A stretch of DNA of 10,901 nucleotides from Spirochaetia bacterium (GCA_021286925.1 JAJTBL010000035.1:1-10901); one strand, 5' to 3'; positions 1-5,700 are shown, counted from the first letter of the stretch. A program made the numbers and translations. The notes: a model not told the origin generated them from the letters alone.

Positions 1-1
1 C

Positions 2-790
2 GCACGATTAAGGACTGCCAGCACATCAAATCTTTATTATTTCTGGACAATCGCGACTGCGCCGGGTTCGCGCTTCCTTACCAACGGTTCCTACAGCATA
101 CCGGTATCTTTTTATAAGTCTGGCATAACACCGCTTGAAGAAATCAAGACAGGAGCCGGCGCCGGCCTTAGTTATGCGGACGTGCTTTGGGGATATTTCC
201 CCAAAGGAACAACGGGAATAAATACACATTATTTTGATATCATTCCATCGCAGGGATCTATTGTTCCCGCAAATACCTATACCGGCACATTCACCTTCCG
301 ATTCTATCGCGGCACCCCAGGGTCAAACAGAACTTTGCGTACCAGTACCAACATCACCATGACCATGGTTGTTCCTGCCCGAGGTGACATTTCCATTGTC
401 AATACAAGCGGAATCTTCAACGTCGGCAGTACCAATCTGGATTTTGATTTTACCGATGCAGTCTCGGGAAGAATTCTCAGCAACACAACCAAGACTTTTG
501 ATGTGGTTATCAAATCGAATCGAAATTACAATCTATCGGTCAGCACTACTTCACAAAGCTATCTGATACACCAGACCAAAGCAGGAGAAAAAATCCCCTA
601 TATCTTTACCTTTGATGGGACCACCTATCCATTGAACACGGTTTCGACCACGCTGAAATCAAACCAGGGCTGGACCAGCGCAGGCGAGACACGCTTCGGC
701 TGCAGCATCAAAACGGGAATCTTCGATGATTTTGATGTCGAACCCGGACTGTACCGCGATACATTGACCTTTACCTTAAGCGTTCTTTAG
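2..790 (+). CDS. Secreted beta-sandwich protein with tandem SCPU/pilin-like units (5' truncated)
   Basis: The reading frame is open from base 2 and ends with TAG at 788-790, so only the last 262 residues are present. An in-frame GTG at 182 is not needed as a start, because protein-like sequence continues upstream of it. The protein is rich in Ser, Thr, Asn and aromatic beta-strand residues, has almost no charged helices, and has no membrane segment in the visible part. Two similar strand motifs appear: a P-A-N-T-Y-T-G-T-F-T-F-R-F stretch near base 270-300, and P-G-L-Y-R-D-T-L-T-F-T-L-S at the very C-terminus. The second resembles the closing strand of spore-coat-U (SCPU) or Csu-type pilin domains ('aG.Y.DTvtvtv'). 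I infer two tandem immunoglobulin-like or pilin-like domains in a surface or periplasmic protein. The family assignment is tentative: the conserved SCPU cysteines are not obvious, with only one Cys visible, in the last domain. Confidence 0.6.
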   Translation, partial: ARLRTASTSNLYYFWTIATAPGSRFLTNGSYSIPVSFYKSGITPLEEIKTGAGAGLSYADVLWGYFPKGTTGINTHYFDIIPSQGSIVPANTYTGTFTFRFYRGTPGSNRTLRTSTNITMTMVVPARGDISIVNTSGIFNVGSTNLDFDFTDAVSGRILSNTTKTFDVVIKSNRNYNLSVSTTSQSYLIHQTKAGEKIPYIFTFDGTTYPLNTVSTTLKSNQGWTSAGETRFGCSIKTGIFDDFDVEPGLYRDTLTFTLSVL

Positions 791-803
791 TCGCTTTCTG
801 CCC

Positions 804-831
804 TTGACAATGGTGCATTATCCTTTATACT
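804..831 (+). promoter_or_regulatory. Sigma-70-type promoter of malQ
   Basis: TTGACA at 804-809 (perfect -35), a 16-bp spacer, and TATACT at 826-831 (-10). It lies 14 bases after the preceding stop codon. Transcription would begin near 838, giving a leader of roughly 57 nt before the ATG at 895. It indicates that malQ is transcribed separately from the upstream secreted protein. Confidence 0.75.
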
Positions 832-894
832 TTGCATGTAAATCGGTTAACTTATGGAATAATCACGGCAATTCAACTTTTTCACGGAGCTTCT

Positions 895-2385
895 ATGGCT
901 TTCAAACGCAGCGCAGGGATTCTCCTCCATCCAACATCGCTTCCCGGTCCTTATGGTATCGGAACATTGGGGAAGCATGCTTTTGCTTTTATCGATTTTC
1001 TGGCATCAGCGGGAATCAGTCTATGGCAGATTCTCCCGCTGGGACCGACCGGTTATGGCGATTCTCCCTACCAAAGCCTCTCAGCCTTTGCCGGAAACCC
1101 CTACCTCATCGACCCCGAAACGCTCTGCGAAGAAGGCCTCATTTCCAGAGACCTGCTAGAAACATCCATCAAGAGGAACAACGGTGCCGTCGATTTCGGC
1201 AGGCTGTTTCAAGAGAAAAACCATCTGCTCGATGAAGCCTGGAAGCAATTCAATCGCAATGGCTCATCTGCTGCCAAGCTGGCCTTTGAGGAATTTTCTC
1301 TGCGCAACGCAAGCTGGCTTGATGATTTTTCGCTCTTTATGGCGATAAAAGACTCCTTGAACCACCGCTCATGGATCAACTGGCCTGAGGCTCTGAAAAC
1401 CAGGGATGCAAAAACACTCGAGGAATTCAGCCGCAGCCATGAGGACCGTGTCCAGCGGCATAAGTTTGTTCAATTTTTGTTTTTTCAGCAATGGAACAGG
1501 GTAAAGGCGTATGCGAACGAAGCGGGTATCAGGATTATCGGCGATATTCCGATATTTGTTGCCCTCGACAGCGCTGATACCTGGGCACACCCTGAGCTCT
1601 TTCAACTGGATGAACACCACGCACCGATTAAGGTAGCCGGCGTACCGCCTGATTACTTTACAGCGACCGGCCAGCTCTGGGGCAACCCGCTCTACGACTG
1701 GGAAGCCAATCGCCTCAGGGATTACAGCTGGTGGATCGCACGGATGGAATCTACCCTCGCCATGGTCGATATTCTCAGAATCGACCACTTCCGAGGCTTT
1801 GAAAGCTATTGGGCAGTTCCCGCCGGAGAAACAACCGCAGTCAATGGTCGCTGGGAGCCTGGCCCCGGGCGTGAGCTCTTCGACACCATCGAAGCGAACC
1901 TTGGTCCGCTTCCCATCATCGCTGAAGACCTGGGATTTGTTACCAAGGAAGTCCATGAACTGCGGGACTCGCTGGGATTCCCCGGCATGCGGATTCTGCA
2001 ATTCGCCTTTGAAAAAGAAGGCGAAAATATCGACTACCCCCATACCTATGTGCGCAACAGCGTCGTCTATACGGGAACTCACGACAATGACACTTGCCGG
2101 GGCTGGCTTGATCATGCCAGCGCAGATGCCCGTGCCCGGGCACTCCGGTATCTCGGAACCGAGGCAGAAACCTTTTCCTGGGACATGATTCGAACCGCAT
2201 GGGCCAGCTGTGCTGACCTCGCTGTAGCACCCATGCAGGATTTCTTGAATCTGGGCTCGGAATCACGCATGAACTTTCCGGGGAAAACCGGCGGTTACTG
2301 GACCTGGAGGATGGCAGACAACAGCCTGTCTCCCGAATTGGCTGAAAACATCCGGATGCTGGGAAAGACCTTTTTCAGGGTCTGA
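895..2385 (+). CDS. malQ: 4-alpha-glucanotransferase (amylomaltase, GH77)
   Basis: Cytoplasmic disproportionating enzyme of maltodextrin/glycogen metabolism: it cleaves an alpha-1,4-glucan and transfers the released chain to another glucan or to glucose. The 496-residue length matches the short amylomaltase class (about 500 residues). The N-terminus carries the family signature R-S-A-G-I-L-L-H-P-T-S-L-P-G-P-Y-G-I-G. All three GH77 catalytic acids are visible: Asp297 (nucleophile) in R-I-D-H-F-R-G-F, Glu344 (acid/base) in I-A-E-D-L-G, and Asp397 in T-H-D-N-D-T. The conserved G-D-I-P-I-F-V-A and V-P-P-D-Y-F-...-G-Q-L-W-G-N-P loops are also present. I chose the ATG at 895 because GGAG at 886-889 sits five bases upstream and the protein begins where the family begins. 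An in-frame TTG at 832 overlaps the promoter -10 and is rejected. The gene is monocistronic and convergent with tetR. No other maltodextrin genes are in the window. Confidence 0.97.
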   Translation: MAFKRSAGILLHPTSLPGPYGIGTLGKHAFAFIDFLASAGISLWQILPLGPTGYGDSPYQSLSAFAGNPYLIDPETLCEEGLISRDLLETSIKRNNGAVDFGRLFQEKNHLLDEAWKQFNRNGSSAAKLAFEEFSLRNASWLDDFSLFMAIKDSLNHRSWINWPEALKTRDAKTLEEFSRSHEDRVQRHKFVQFLFFQQWNRVKAYANEAGIRIIGDIPIFVALDSADTWAHPELFQLDEHHAPIKVAGVPPDYFTATGQLWGNPLYDWEANRLRDYSWWIARMESTLAMVDILRIDHFRGFESYWAVPAGETTAVNGRWEPGPGRELFDTIEANLGPLPIIAEDLGFVTKEVHELRDSLGFPGMRILQFAFEKEGENIDYPHTYVRNSVVYTGTHDNDTCRGWLDHASADARARALRYLGTEAETFSWDMIRTAWASCADLAVAPMQDFLNLGSESRMNFPGKTGGYWTWRMADNSLSPELAENIRMLGKTFFRV

Positions 2386-2386
2386 T

Positions 2387-2439
2387 AAAAAACCGGAGCG
2401 AGAAGGATAGCTGGGCTTTGCCCCCTTCTGCCGCTCCGG
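2387..2439 (-). terminator. Large hairpin terminator shared by convergent malQ and tetR
   Basis: Outer stem CCGGAGCG (2393-2400) pairs with CGCTCCGG (2432-2439). It continues inward with AGAAGG (2401-2406) pairing with CCTTCT (2424-2429), and a tip GGGC-TTT-GCCC (2413-2423). Read on the minus strand the hairpin is followed by a run of six T (2392-2387), making it a canonical Rho-independent terminator for tetR, whose stop is at 2470. It begins 8 bases after the malQ stop, but on the plus strand the following bases (aactttag) are only weakly U-rich, so termination of malQ would be less efficient. Confidence 0.85.
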
Positions 2440-2469
2440 AACTTTAGCACAATTATGGAAACACTACTC

Positions 2470-3123
2470 TCAGCGCCTCACAAGGCCATAGAGAATGATT
2501 TCCACCGCGTTCTGCAAAAGCAAATCCTTGCGCTCTATCGACAATTCGGGCTCTAACACCATCCGGGAAGCAATGCCGAAGACAGCCATCCAGACACTCT
2601 GACTCAGCAGTTCGCTGTCCCCTTCTCTGAAAATGCCCTGAGCCATGCCATCCTCGAGGATTTTGTTGACCAGCCGGAAGGTATCTCTTGTTCTCGCAAC
2701 ACCTGGCGATAAGGAATTTACCTGTTTTCGGGTAGCTCCGTTGGAAGAAAACATCACTGCCTTGTAAAAATTAGGGTCAGCAAGCGCAAAGTCGACATAG
2801 GCTTTTATGACATTTGGTATAAATTCGGCAGGATTATTGGATTTATCGGCGGCCGATCGTAAATTTTGAACCAGCCGCTGATACCCTTCATCGATAATCT
2901 GCGCAACAAGTTCGTTCTTATCGGCAAAATGCCGGTAAATCGCCACCTGCGAAATACCTACCTTTTTCCCGATCTTCCGCATAGAGACAGCACCAAGCCC
3001 TTCCTGGCTTATCATTTTCCGCGCGGCTTCCAGAATTTTCTGACGCGTCGTCATTCCGTTTGCCAATACTTCCTCGGTTTCAATTTCCATTTGGTCTGAA
3101 GGCGGCTTTGTATTATCAAGCAT
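2470..3123 (-). CDS. TetR/AcrR-family transcriptional regulator (WHG-type C-terminal domain)
   Basis: 217-residue one-component repressor. After a 24-residue, Glu-rich N-terminal extension, the TetR DNA-binding domain spans about residues 26-72, with recognition helix G-I-S-Q-V-A-I-Y-R-H-F-A-D-K (about 56-69). The ligand/dimer domain has the W...FG variant of the WHG signature (W178-M-A-V-F-G-I-A) and the typical A-Y-V-D-F-A-L-A-D-P-N-F-Y segment (about 108-120). The ATG at 3123 is chosen over an in-frame upstream start at 3189, because AGGAAG (3129-3134) stands five bases before it and the longer form would run through the promoter and operator. It lies 97 bases downstream of the thioredoxin-fold gene on the same strand but has its own promoter. 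The palindrome over that promoter suggests autoregulation. The effector and target genes cannot be told from sequence. Confidence 0.93.
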   Translation of the reverse strand: MLDNTKPPSDQMEIETEEVLANGMTTRQKILEAARKMISQEGLGAVSMRKIGKKVGISQVAIYRHFADKNELVAQIIDEGYQRLVQNLRSAADKSNNPAEFIPNVIKAYVDFALADPNFYKAVMFSSNGATRKQVNSLSPGVARTRDTFRLVNKILEDGMAQGIFREGDSELLSQSVWMAVFGIASRMVLEPELSIERKDLLLQNAVEIILYGLVRR

Positions 3124-3146
3124 GAAAACTTCCTTTTCGATATTGC

Positions 3147-3165
3147 ATATTAACATCGTTAACAT
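3147..3165. promoter_or_regulatory. Probable TetR operator (palindrome plus direct repeat)
   Basis: TTAAC-atc-GTTAA is a perfect 5-bp inverted repeat at 3150-3162, with two further matching positions on each side after one mismatch. The same stretch also reads as two TTAACAT direct repeats (3150-3156 and 3159-3165). It covers the -10 and start region of the tetR promoter, the usual place for an autoregulatory TetR-family site. Binding by this TetR is inferred. Confidence 0.6.
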
Positions 3166-3189
3166 ATCAGAAAAGAAAAGCCCGGTCAA
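3161..3189 (-). promoter_or_regulatory. tetR promoter
   Basis: On the minus strand: TTGACC (bases 3189-3184), a 17-bp spacer, then TATGTT (3166-3161) as -10. Transcription would start near 3154, about 30 nt before the ATG at 3123. The -10 lies inside the adjacent palindrome. Confidence 0.6.
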
Positions 3190-3219
3190 CGGAGCGTGCC
3201 GACAACAAGGAAATTCAAA

Positions 3220-3626
3220 TCAATCGAGCCAGGTTTGCGAGCCGCCTTCAAGCGCCGCGGTTATCTCTGCATCAAGAACAGCCTGATCCGGGACAGCAGC
3301 TTCAGCAATTCTTTTCCCATTCACAAAAACCGAGGGAACACGTTTGATTTTACCTGTATTCTGGTAACCCTTGGTAGGCTCGGTACCAGGGGCTTCACCT
3401 GCGAAATAGATGTCAAGGACAAGCACGTCAGGATGTGTGGAAACCGCCTTTTCGAGCAGCGCGATAATCACCTTGCATTTCGCAGTAGGCGGGGATGCGA
3501 GGCCGAGACGACCGTTTCGATGACAACGGAACGTAGAGCTGATAAGACAGCCCCGCAATAGTCGCAGGTGCTGTCGGAATGCCTTTCTTCCAGCACCGCA
3601 CCGCAGCGACTGCAATGGAAAATCAT
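3220..3626 (-). pseudogene. Zinc-ribbon + thioredoxin-fold protein of the ars operon, single frame disruption
   Basis: Translation should start at ATG 3626-3624, which overlaps the ACR3 stop as ATGA, so it is translationally coupled. This frame gives a four-Cys zinc ribbon (C5-x2-C8 and C21-x2-C24) followed by V-V-I-E-T-V-V-S-A-S, a plausible first beta-strand of a thioredoxin fold. It then stops at 3468-3470 after 52 residues. From about 3497 the fold continues in the -1 frame to TGA 3220: K-C-K-V-I-I-A-L-L-E-K helix, then K-R-V-P-S-V-F-V-N-G-K with the cis-Pro motif of thioredoxins. One missing base near 3487-3497 (CCCC run) explains the break; repaired, the protein would be 135 residues. 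The redox CxxC is not intact in the joined reading (T-A-K-C). The arsenic context suggests a thiol-redox or metal-thiol helper for the exporter or sensor, which is inference. It could be a true pseudogene or a sequencing error. Confidence 0.75.
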
Positions 3627-4669
3627 GCCGTTTCCTTCGGAAACCAATGTCTGGTTTTCTTCGCGAATGCTACAAGGCTCAGCATAACGGGAACTTCGGT
3701 GAGTACTCCGACCACCGTAGCCAGCGCGGCTCCAGAAGAAAGCCCGAAGAGGCTTATGGCAACAGCCACGGAGAGTTCAAAAAAGTTAGAAGCGCCAATC
3801 ATCCCTGCGGGCGCAGCGATGCTATAGGGGACTTTCCATGCTCTGGCCCAGCCGTAGCCTATCGCGAAGATGAGGTAGGTTTGTATGATGAGCGGCACGG
3901 CGATGAGCACAATCGCAAGAGGGTTTTTGAGAATCACTTCGCCCTGGAAGGCAAAAAGGATAACGAGCGTGAGGAGAAGGCCGCCTTCGGTTATGCCATT
4001 GAACTTTTTAAGGAATTCGCTTTCGAACCATTCTTTTCCATGCTTCTTGATCAGGCTGGATCGAGTTATCGCTCCGAAACTCAAGGGAATTACGACAAAA
4101 AGAACAACAGAGAGAACAAGTGTGTCCCATGGTACATGGACATCGCTAATACCAAGGAGAAATGCTACAATTGGTGTGAAAGCGACAAGAATTACCAGGT
4201 CATTGATTGCAACCTGGACAACTGTGTAGCCGGCATCGCCATCGGAAAGGTAAGACCAGACAAAAACCATAGCGGTGCAAGGCGCAGCTCCAAGGAGGAC
4301 GGCTCCTGCAAGATATTCGGTAGCCAGCTCAGACGGGATCAGGGCCTTAAAGACTACTTTAAGGAAAAACCAGGCTATCGCATACATTGTAAATGGTTTG
4401 ATGAGCCAATTAACAACAAGCGTGACGGCGAGCCCCTTGGGTTTTTTCCCCGCGTTCTTGATAGATGTAAAATCCACCTTGAGCATCATGGGGTAGATCA
4501 TGAGCCAGATTAAAATAGCAACAGGTATTGAAACTTTCGCATATTCAAACTGACCTAGGAAAGCAGGGATTGCCGGTATGAAATATCCTATCGCAACACC
4601 AAGAACGATGCAGAGAAAAACCCAAAGGGAGAGATATTTGGCGAAAAAACCGAGTTGCTTTTCGGGCAT
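3623..4669 (-). CDS. acr3: ACR3-family arsenite exporter
   Basis: 348-residue inner-membrane permease of the bile/arsenite/riboflavin transporter superfamily. It extrudes As(III) as arsenite, driven by the membrane potential or proton gradient. About ten hydrophobic segments span the chain. The two residues known to matter in ACR3 are present: Cys131 in G-A-A-P-C-T-A-M-V-F-V-W-S, and Glu298 in G-A-S-N-F-F-E-L-S-V-A. Length is typical for bacterial ACR3. The ATG at 4669 has AAGGAG (4675-4680) five bases upstream. A longer in-frame extension to 4804 would run through both operators and promoters and is rejected. It is divergent from arsR and is the first gene of a minus-strand operon with the thioredoxin-fold gene (ATGA overlap). 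No arsC arsenate reductase is seen here. Confidence 0.96.
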   Translation of the reverse strand: MPEKQLGFFAKYLSLWVFLCIVLGVAIGYFIPAIPAFLGQFEYAKVSIPVAILIWLMIYPMMLKVDFTSIKNAGKKPKGLAVTLVVNWLIKPFTMYAIAWFFLKVVFKALIPSELATEYLAGAVLLGAAPCTAMVFVWSYLSDGDAGYTVVQVAINDLVILVAFTPIVAFLLGISDVHVPWDTLVLSVVLFVVIPLSFGAITRSSLIKKHGKEWFESEFLKKFNGITEGGLLLTLVILFAFQGEVILKNPLAIVLIAVPLIIQTYLIFAIGYGWARAWKVPYSIAAPAGMIGASNFFELSVAVAISLFGLSSGAALATVVGVLTEVPVMLSLVAFAKKTRHWFPKETA

Positions 4670-4704
4670 AATTGCTCCTTGCCTGGCATAGATGGTACAA
4701 TATA

Positions 4705-4721
4705 TTGGTATATTTGCCAAA
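4705..4721 (+). promoter_or_regulatory. ArsR operator 1 (over ACR3 -10)
   Basis: TTGGTATATTTGCCAAA has dyad arms TTGG/CCAA around an 8-bp AT-rich centre. It differs at one base from the site at 4767-4783 read on the opposite strand. Its position over the ACR3 -10 fits repression by the divergently encoded ArsR. Confidence 0.7.
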
Positions 4722-4738
4722 TATTCGAGCATTGTCAA
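4710..4738 (-). promoter_or_regulatory. ACR3 operon promoter
   Basis: On the minus strand: TTGACA (4738-4733), a 17-bp spacer, AAATAT (4715-4710) as a weak -10. The predicted start is near 4703, giving a leader of about 34 nt before the ATG at 4669. The -10 is embedded in the operator at 4705-4721. Confidence 0.65.
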
Positions 4739-4748
4739 GTGATTTCTG

Positions 4749-4777
4749 TTGACAAAATGTATTATTTTGGTAAATAT
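4749..4777 (+). promoter_or_regulatory. arsR promoter
   Basis: TTGACA (4749-4754), 17-bp spacer, AAATAT (4772-4777). The arrangement is identical to the ACR3 promoter in mirror image, with the -35 boxes ten bases apart back to back. The predicted start lies only 0-5 bases before the arsR ATG at 4788. Confidence 0.65.
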
Positions 4778-4783
4778 ACCAAA
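4767..4783 (-). promoter_or_regulatory. ArsR operator 2 (over arsR -10)
   Basis: Read on the minus strand this is TTTGGTATATTTACCAAA at 4783-4766; the 17 bases 4767-4783 match operator 1 at 16 positions (allowing for orientation). The dyad is TTTGGTA-aata-TACCAAA. The site fills the arsR -10 and likely start point, so ArsR would repress its own gene. Confidence 0.7.
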
Positions 4784-4787
4784 TAGA

Positions 4788-5132
4788 ATGAACCAGCAAG
4801 ACACTGTTCTGCATGAGCATCGAGTCGATGTATTAAAAGCGCTCGCTCATCCATCGCGCCTGTATATCGTTCTCCGGCTTGGAGAAAGCGAAGCCTGTGT
4901 CGGGGATTTAACCAAGGAGATTGGAGCTGATGTTTCAACAGTCTCCAAGCATTTGGCTATTTTACGCGATGTCGGATTGGTCGTGGATCGCCGGGATGGG
5001 CAAAACATTTTTTACTCGCTTTCATGTGCATGCATTCTCGATTTTATCCATTGTGTTGACGCAGTCATTCCTCCTAAAAATCCTGGTTCGCGACGCTGTC
5101 CGACATGCATGCCAGCAAAACCTATACAATAA
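4788..5132 (+). CDS. arsR: ArsR/SmtB-family arsenite-responsive repressor
   Basis: 114-residue winged-helix metalloregulator that releases DNA when As(III) or a related thiophilic ion binds. The N-terminal L-K-A-L-A-H-P-S-R-L (16-25) and the helix-turn-helix D-V-S-T-V-S-K-H-L-A-I-L-R-D-V-G-L-V (48-65) are diagnostic. The usual E. coli-type C-V-C-D-L-C site is reduced to a single Cys37 (E-A-C-V-G-D-L). Cysteines instead cluster at the C-terminus: C80, C82, C89, then a terminal C104-x2-C107. This recalls ArsR proteins that sense through C-terminal thiols. The ATG at 4788 is chosen for homology start; an in-frame TTG at 4749 is the promoter -35. No Shine-Dalgarno precedes the ATG, so a leaderless or near-leaderless mRNA is likely. 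It is divergent from ACR3 and shares the operator region. Confidence 0.94.
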   Translation: MNQQDTVLHEHRVDVLKALAHPSRLYIVLRLGESEACVGDLTKEIGADVSTVSKHLAILRDVGLVVDRRDGQNIFYSLSCACILDFIHCVDAVIPPKNPGSRRCPTCMPAKPIQ

Positions 5133-5279
5133 AAACTCAATGTAACGCCTGACGCCGAAACCGCCTTTGAGAAAGAGATACAATCCTGGCTTGAAGAAAG
5201 CGAAAACCAATGTCCGGCAACCGACACAATAAAAGCTGGCACGAAAGTAAGCGCAACGCGTAACCGCACTCTGAAATAA
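5133..5279 (+). other. 48-codon open stretch in frame after the arsR stop (possible gene remnant)
   Basis: Immediately after the arsR TAA the same frame stays open until TAA 5277-5279 and reads as a plausible soluble peptide: T-P-D-A-E-T-A-F-E-K-E-I-Q-S-W-L-E-E-S-E near the start, then a C-P-A-T-D-T-I-K segment and a basic end. It has no ATG, GTG or TTG codon, so it is not a standalone gene as written. It may be the remnant of a downstream gene that lost its start, or a C-terminal arsR extension cut off by a recent stop. I recognise no family. The minus strand is also open here, so chance is not excluded. Confidence 0.35.
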
Positions 5280-5471
5280 ACTTAAAAAGGCTTATGCTCC
5301 AACGTAAGAATCAAGTGATGCATGTATTTATCAGTTCAGGCCAAACATGTTCAAGAAATCGAGGGTGATTTGGAAGGGGCAAACAGTTTTGATATTGGCT
5401 CACACCTGGCTCAATCGTAGCCAAAGCTTAATAGATTATTTTGTGGTTTTTAGTTCTATCAAAATTTTATA
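5280..5471. other. Apparently non-coding intergenic stretch
   Basis: AT-rich sequence between the arsR tail and the tRNA. No convincing reading frame, RNA or promoter is seen. The only structure is a weak 6-bp inverted repeat, TTGGCT (5395-5400) and AGCCAA (5419-5424), without an adjoining T-run. Confidence 0.6.
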
Positions 5472-5544
5472 TGAGCCGCACAAGATTCGAACTTGTGACC
5501 CACGCCTTAAAAGGGCGTTGCTCTACCTACTGAGCTAGCGGCCC
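5472..5544 (-). tRNA. trnK: tRNA-Lys (anticodon UUU)
   Basis: 73-nt complete cloverleaf on the minus strand, 5' end at 5544. The acceptor stem GGGCCGC pairs with GCGGCTC (one G-U), with discriminator A at 5472. D arm GCTC/GAGC with an 8-nt loop containing GG. Anticodon stem ACGCC/GGCGT with loop C-U-UUU-A-A, giving anticodon UUU and A at position 37. Variable loop GGGTC. T arm ACAAG-TTCGAAT-CTTGT. The 3' CCA is not encoded. Position-37 A next to U36 makes it a substrate for t6A and then MtaB-type methylthiolation. No obvious hairpin terminator follows. Confidence 0.97.
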
Positions 5545-5550
5545 GAACCA

Positions 5551-5595
5551 CGCTTTTACAAAGCGCCCGCGCGGAATGTCAGCCATTCCTCGCGG
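5551..5595 (-). promoter_or_regulatory. Double-hairpin leader of the tRNA-Lys transcript
   Basis: Two stems fill the space between the predicted start and the tRNA. The first, 5567-5595, has arms CCGCG-c-GGAATG and CATTCC-t-CGCGG around a 5-nt loop: 11 bp with one mismatch. The second, 5551-5565, is CGCTTT-tac-AAAGCG, a perfect 6-bp stem with a 3-nt loop. The first stem begins at the predicted transcription start. They probably guide RNase P or 5'-processing of the pre-tRNA, which is inference. They lack T-runs, so they are not terminators. Confidence 0.6.
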
Positions 5596-5601
5596 ATGCT
5601 A

Positions 5602-5630
5602 ACAATACAGAAATTCATATTTTATGTCAA
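5602..5630 (-). promoter_or_regulatory. Promoter of tRNA-Lys
   Basis: On the minus strand: perfect TTGACA (5630-5625), a 17-bp spacer, TATTGT (5607-5602). The predicted start is near 5595, about 50 nt before the mature tRNA 5' end. It shows that the tRNA is transcribed independently of the upstream OMP gene. Confidence 0.7.
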
Positions 5631-5700
5631 CCAGTTTTGCTGGCAATATCGAATTTCAATGCCGGCCGGCGCACTCCAATGTCAGCGAACCGACTGTTCA

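Noticed and set aside
846..851. GTTAAC in the malQ leader as a second TetR site
   Set aside because: Only the 6-bp core is shared with the tetR palindrome; flanks do not match, so chance is likely.
832..894. TTG-started N-terminal extension of malQ
   Set aside because: The TTG overlaps the promoter -10 and the predicted start lies downstream of it; ATG 895 has its own Shine-Dalgarno sequence.
1369..2115. 248-codon minus-strand ORF opposite malQ
   Set aside because: Lies wholly within the GH77 coding sequence, whose catalytic motifs are intact; no recognisable domain or ribosome-binding site.
3124..3189. N-terminal extension of TetR from 3189
   Set aside because: It would span the promoter and operator; ATG 3123 has a strong ribosome-binding site.
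3647..4513. 288-codon plus-strand ORF opposite ACR3
   Set aside because: Antisense shadow of a well-supported membrane protein; its translation is Lys/Arg/Glu-rich low-complexity with no family features.
4670..4804. Long N-terminal extension of ACR3
   Set aside because: Crosses both operators and promoters; ATG 4669 has AAGGAG at good spacing and matches the family N-terminus.
5395..5424. 6-bp inverted repeat as an arsR terminator
   Set aside because: Long loop, short stem, no adjoining T-run and far from the arsR stop.
5347..5538. 63-codon plus-strand ORF
   Set aside because: Its second half is the antisense of the tRNA-Lys gene; no ribosome-binding site or protein-like character.
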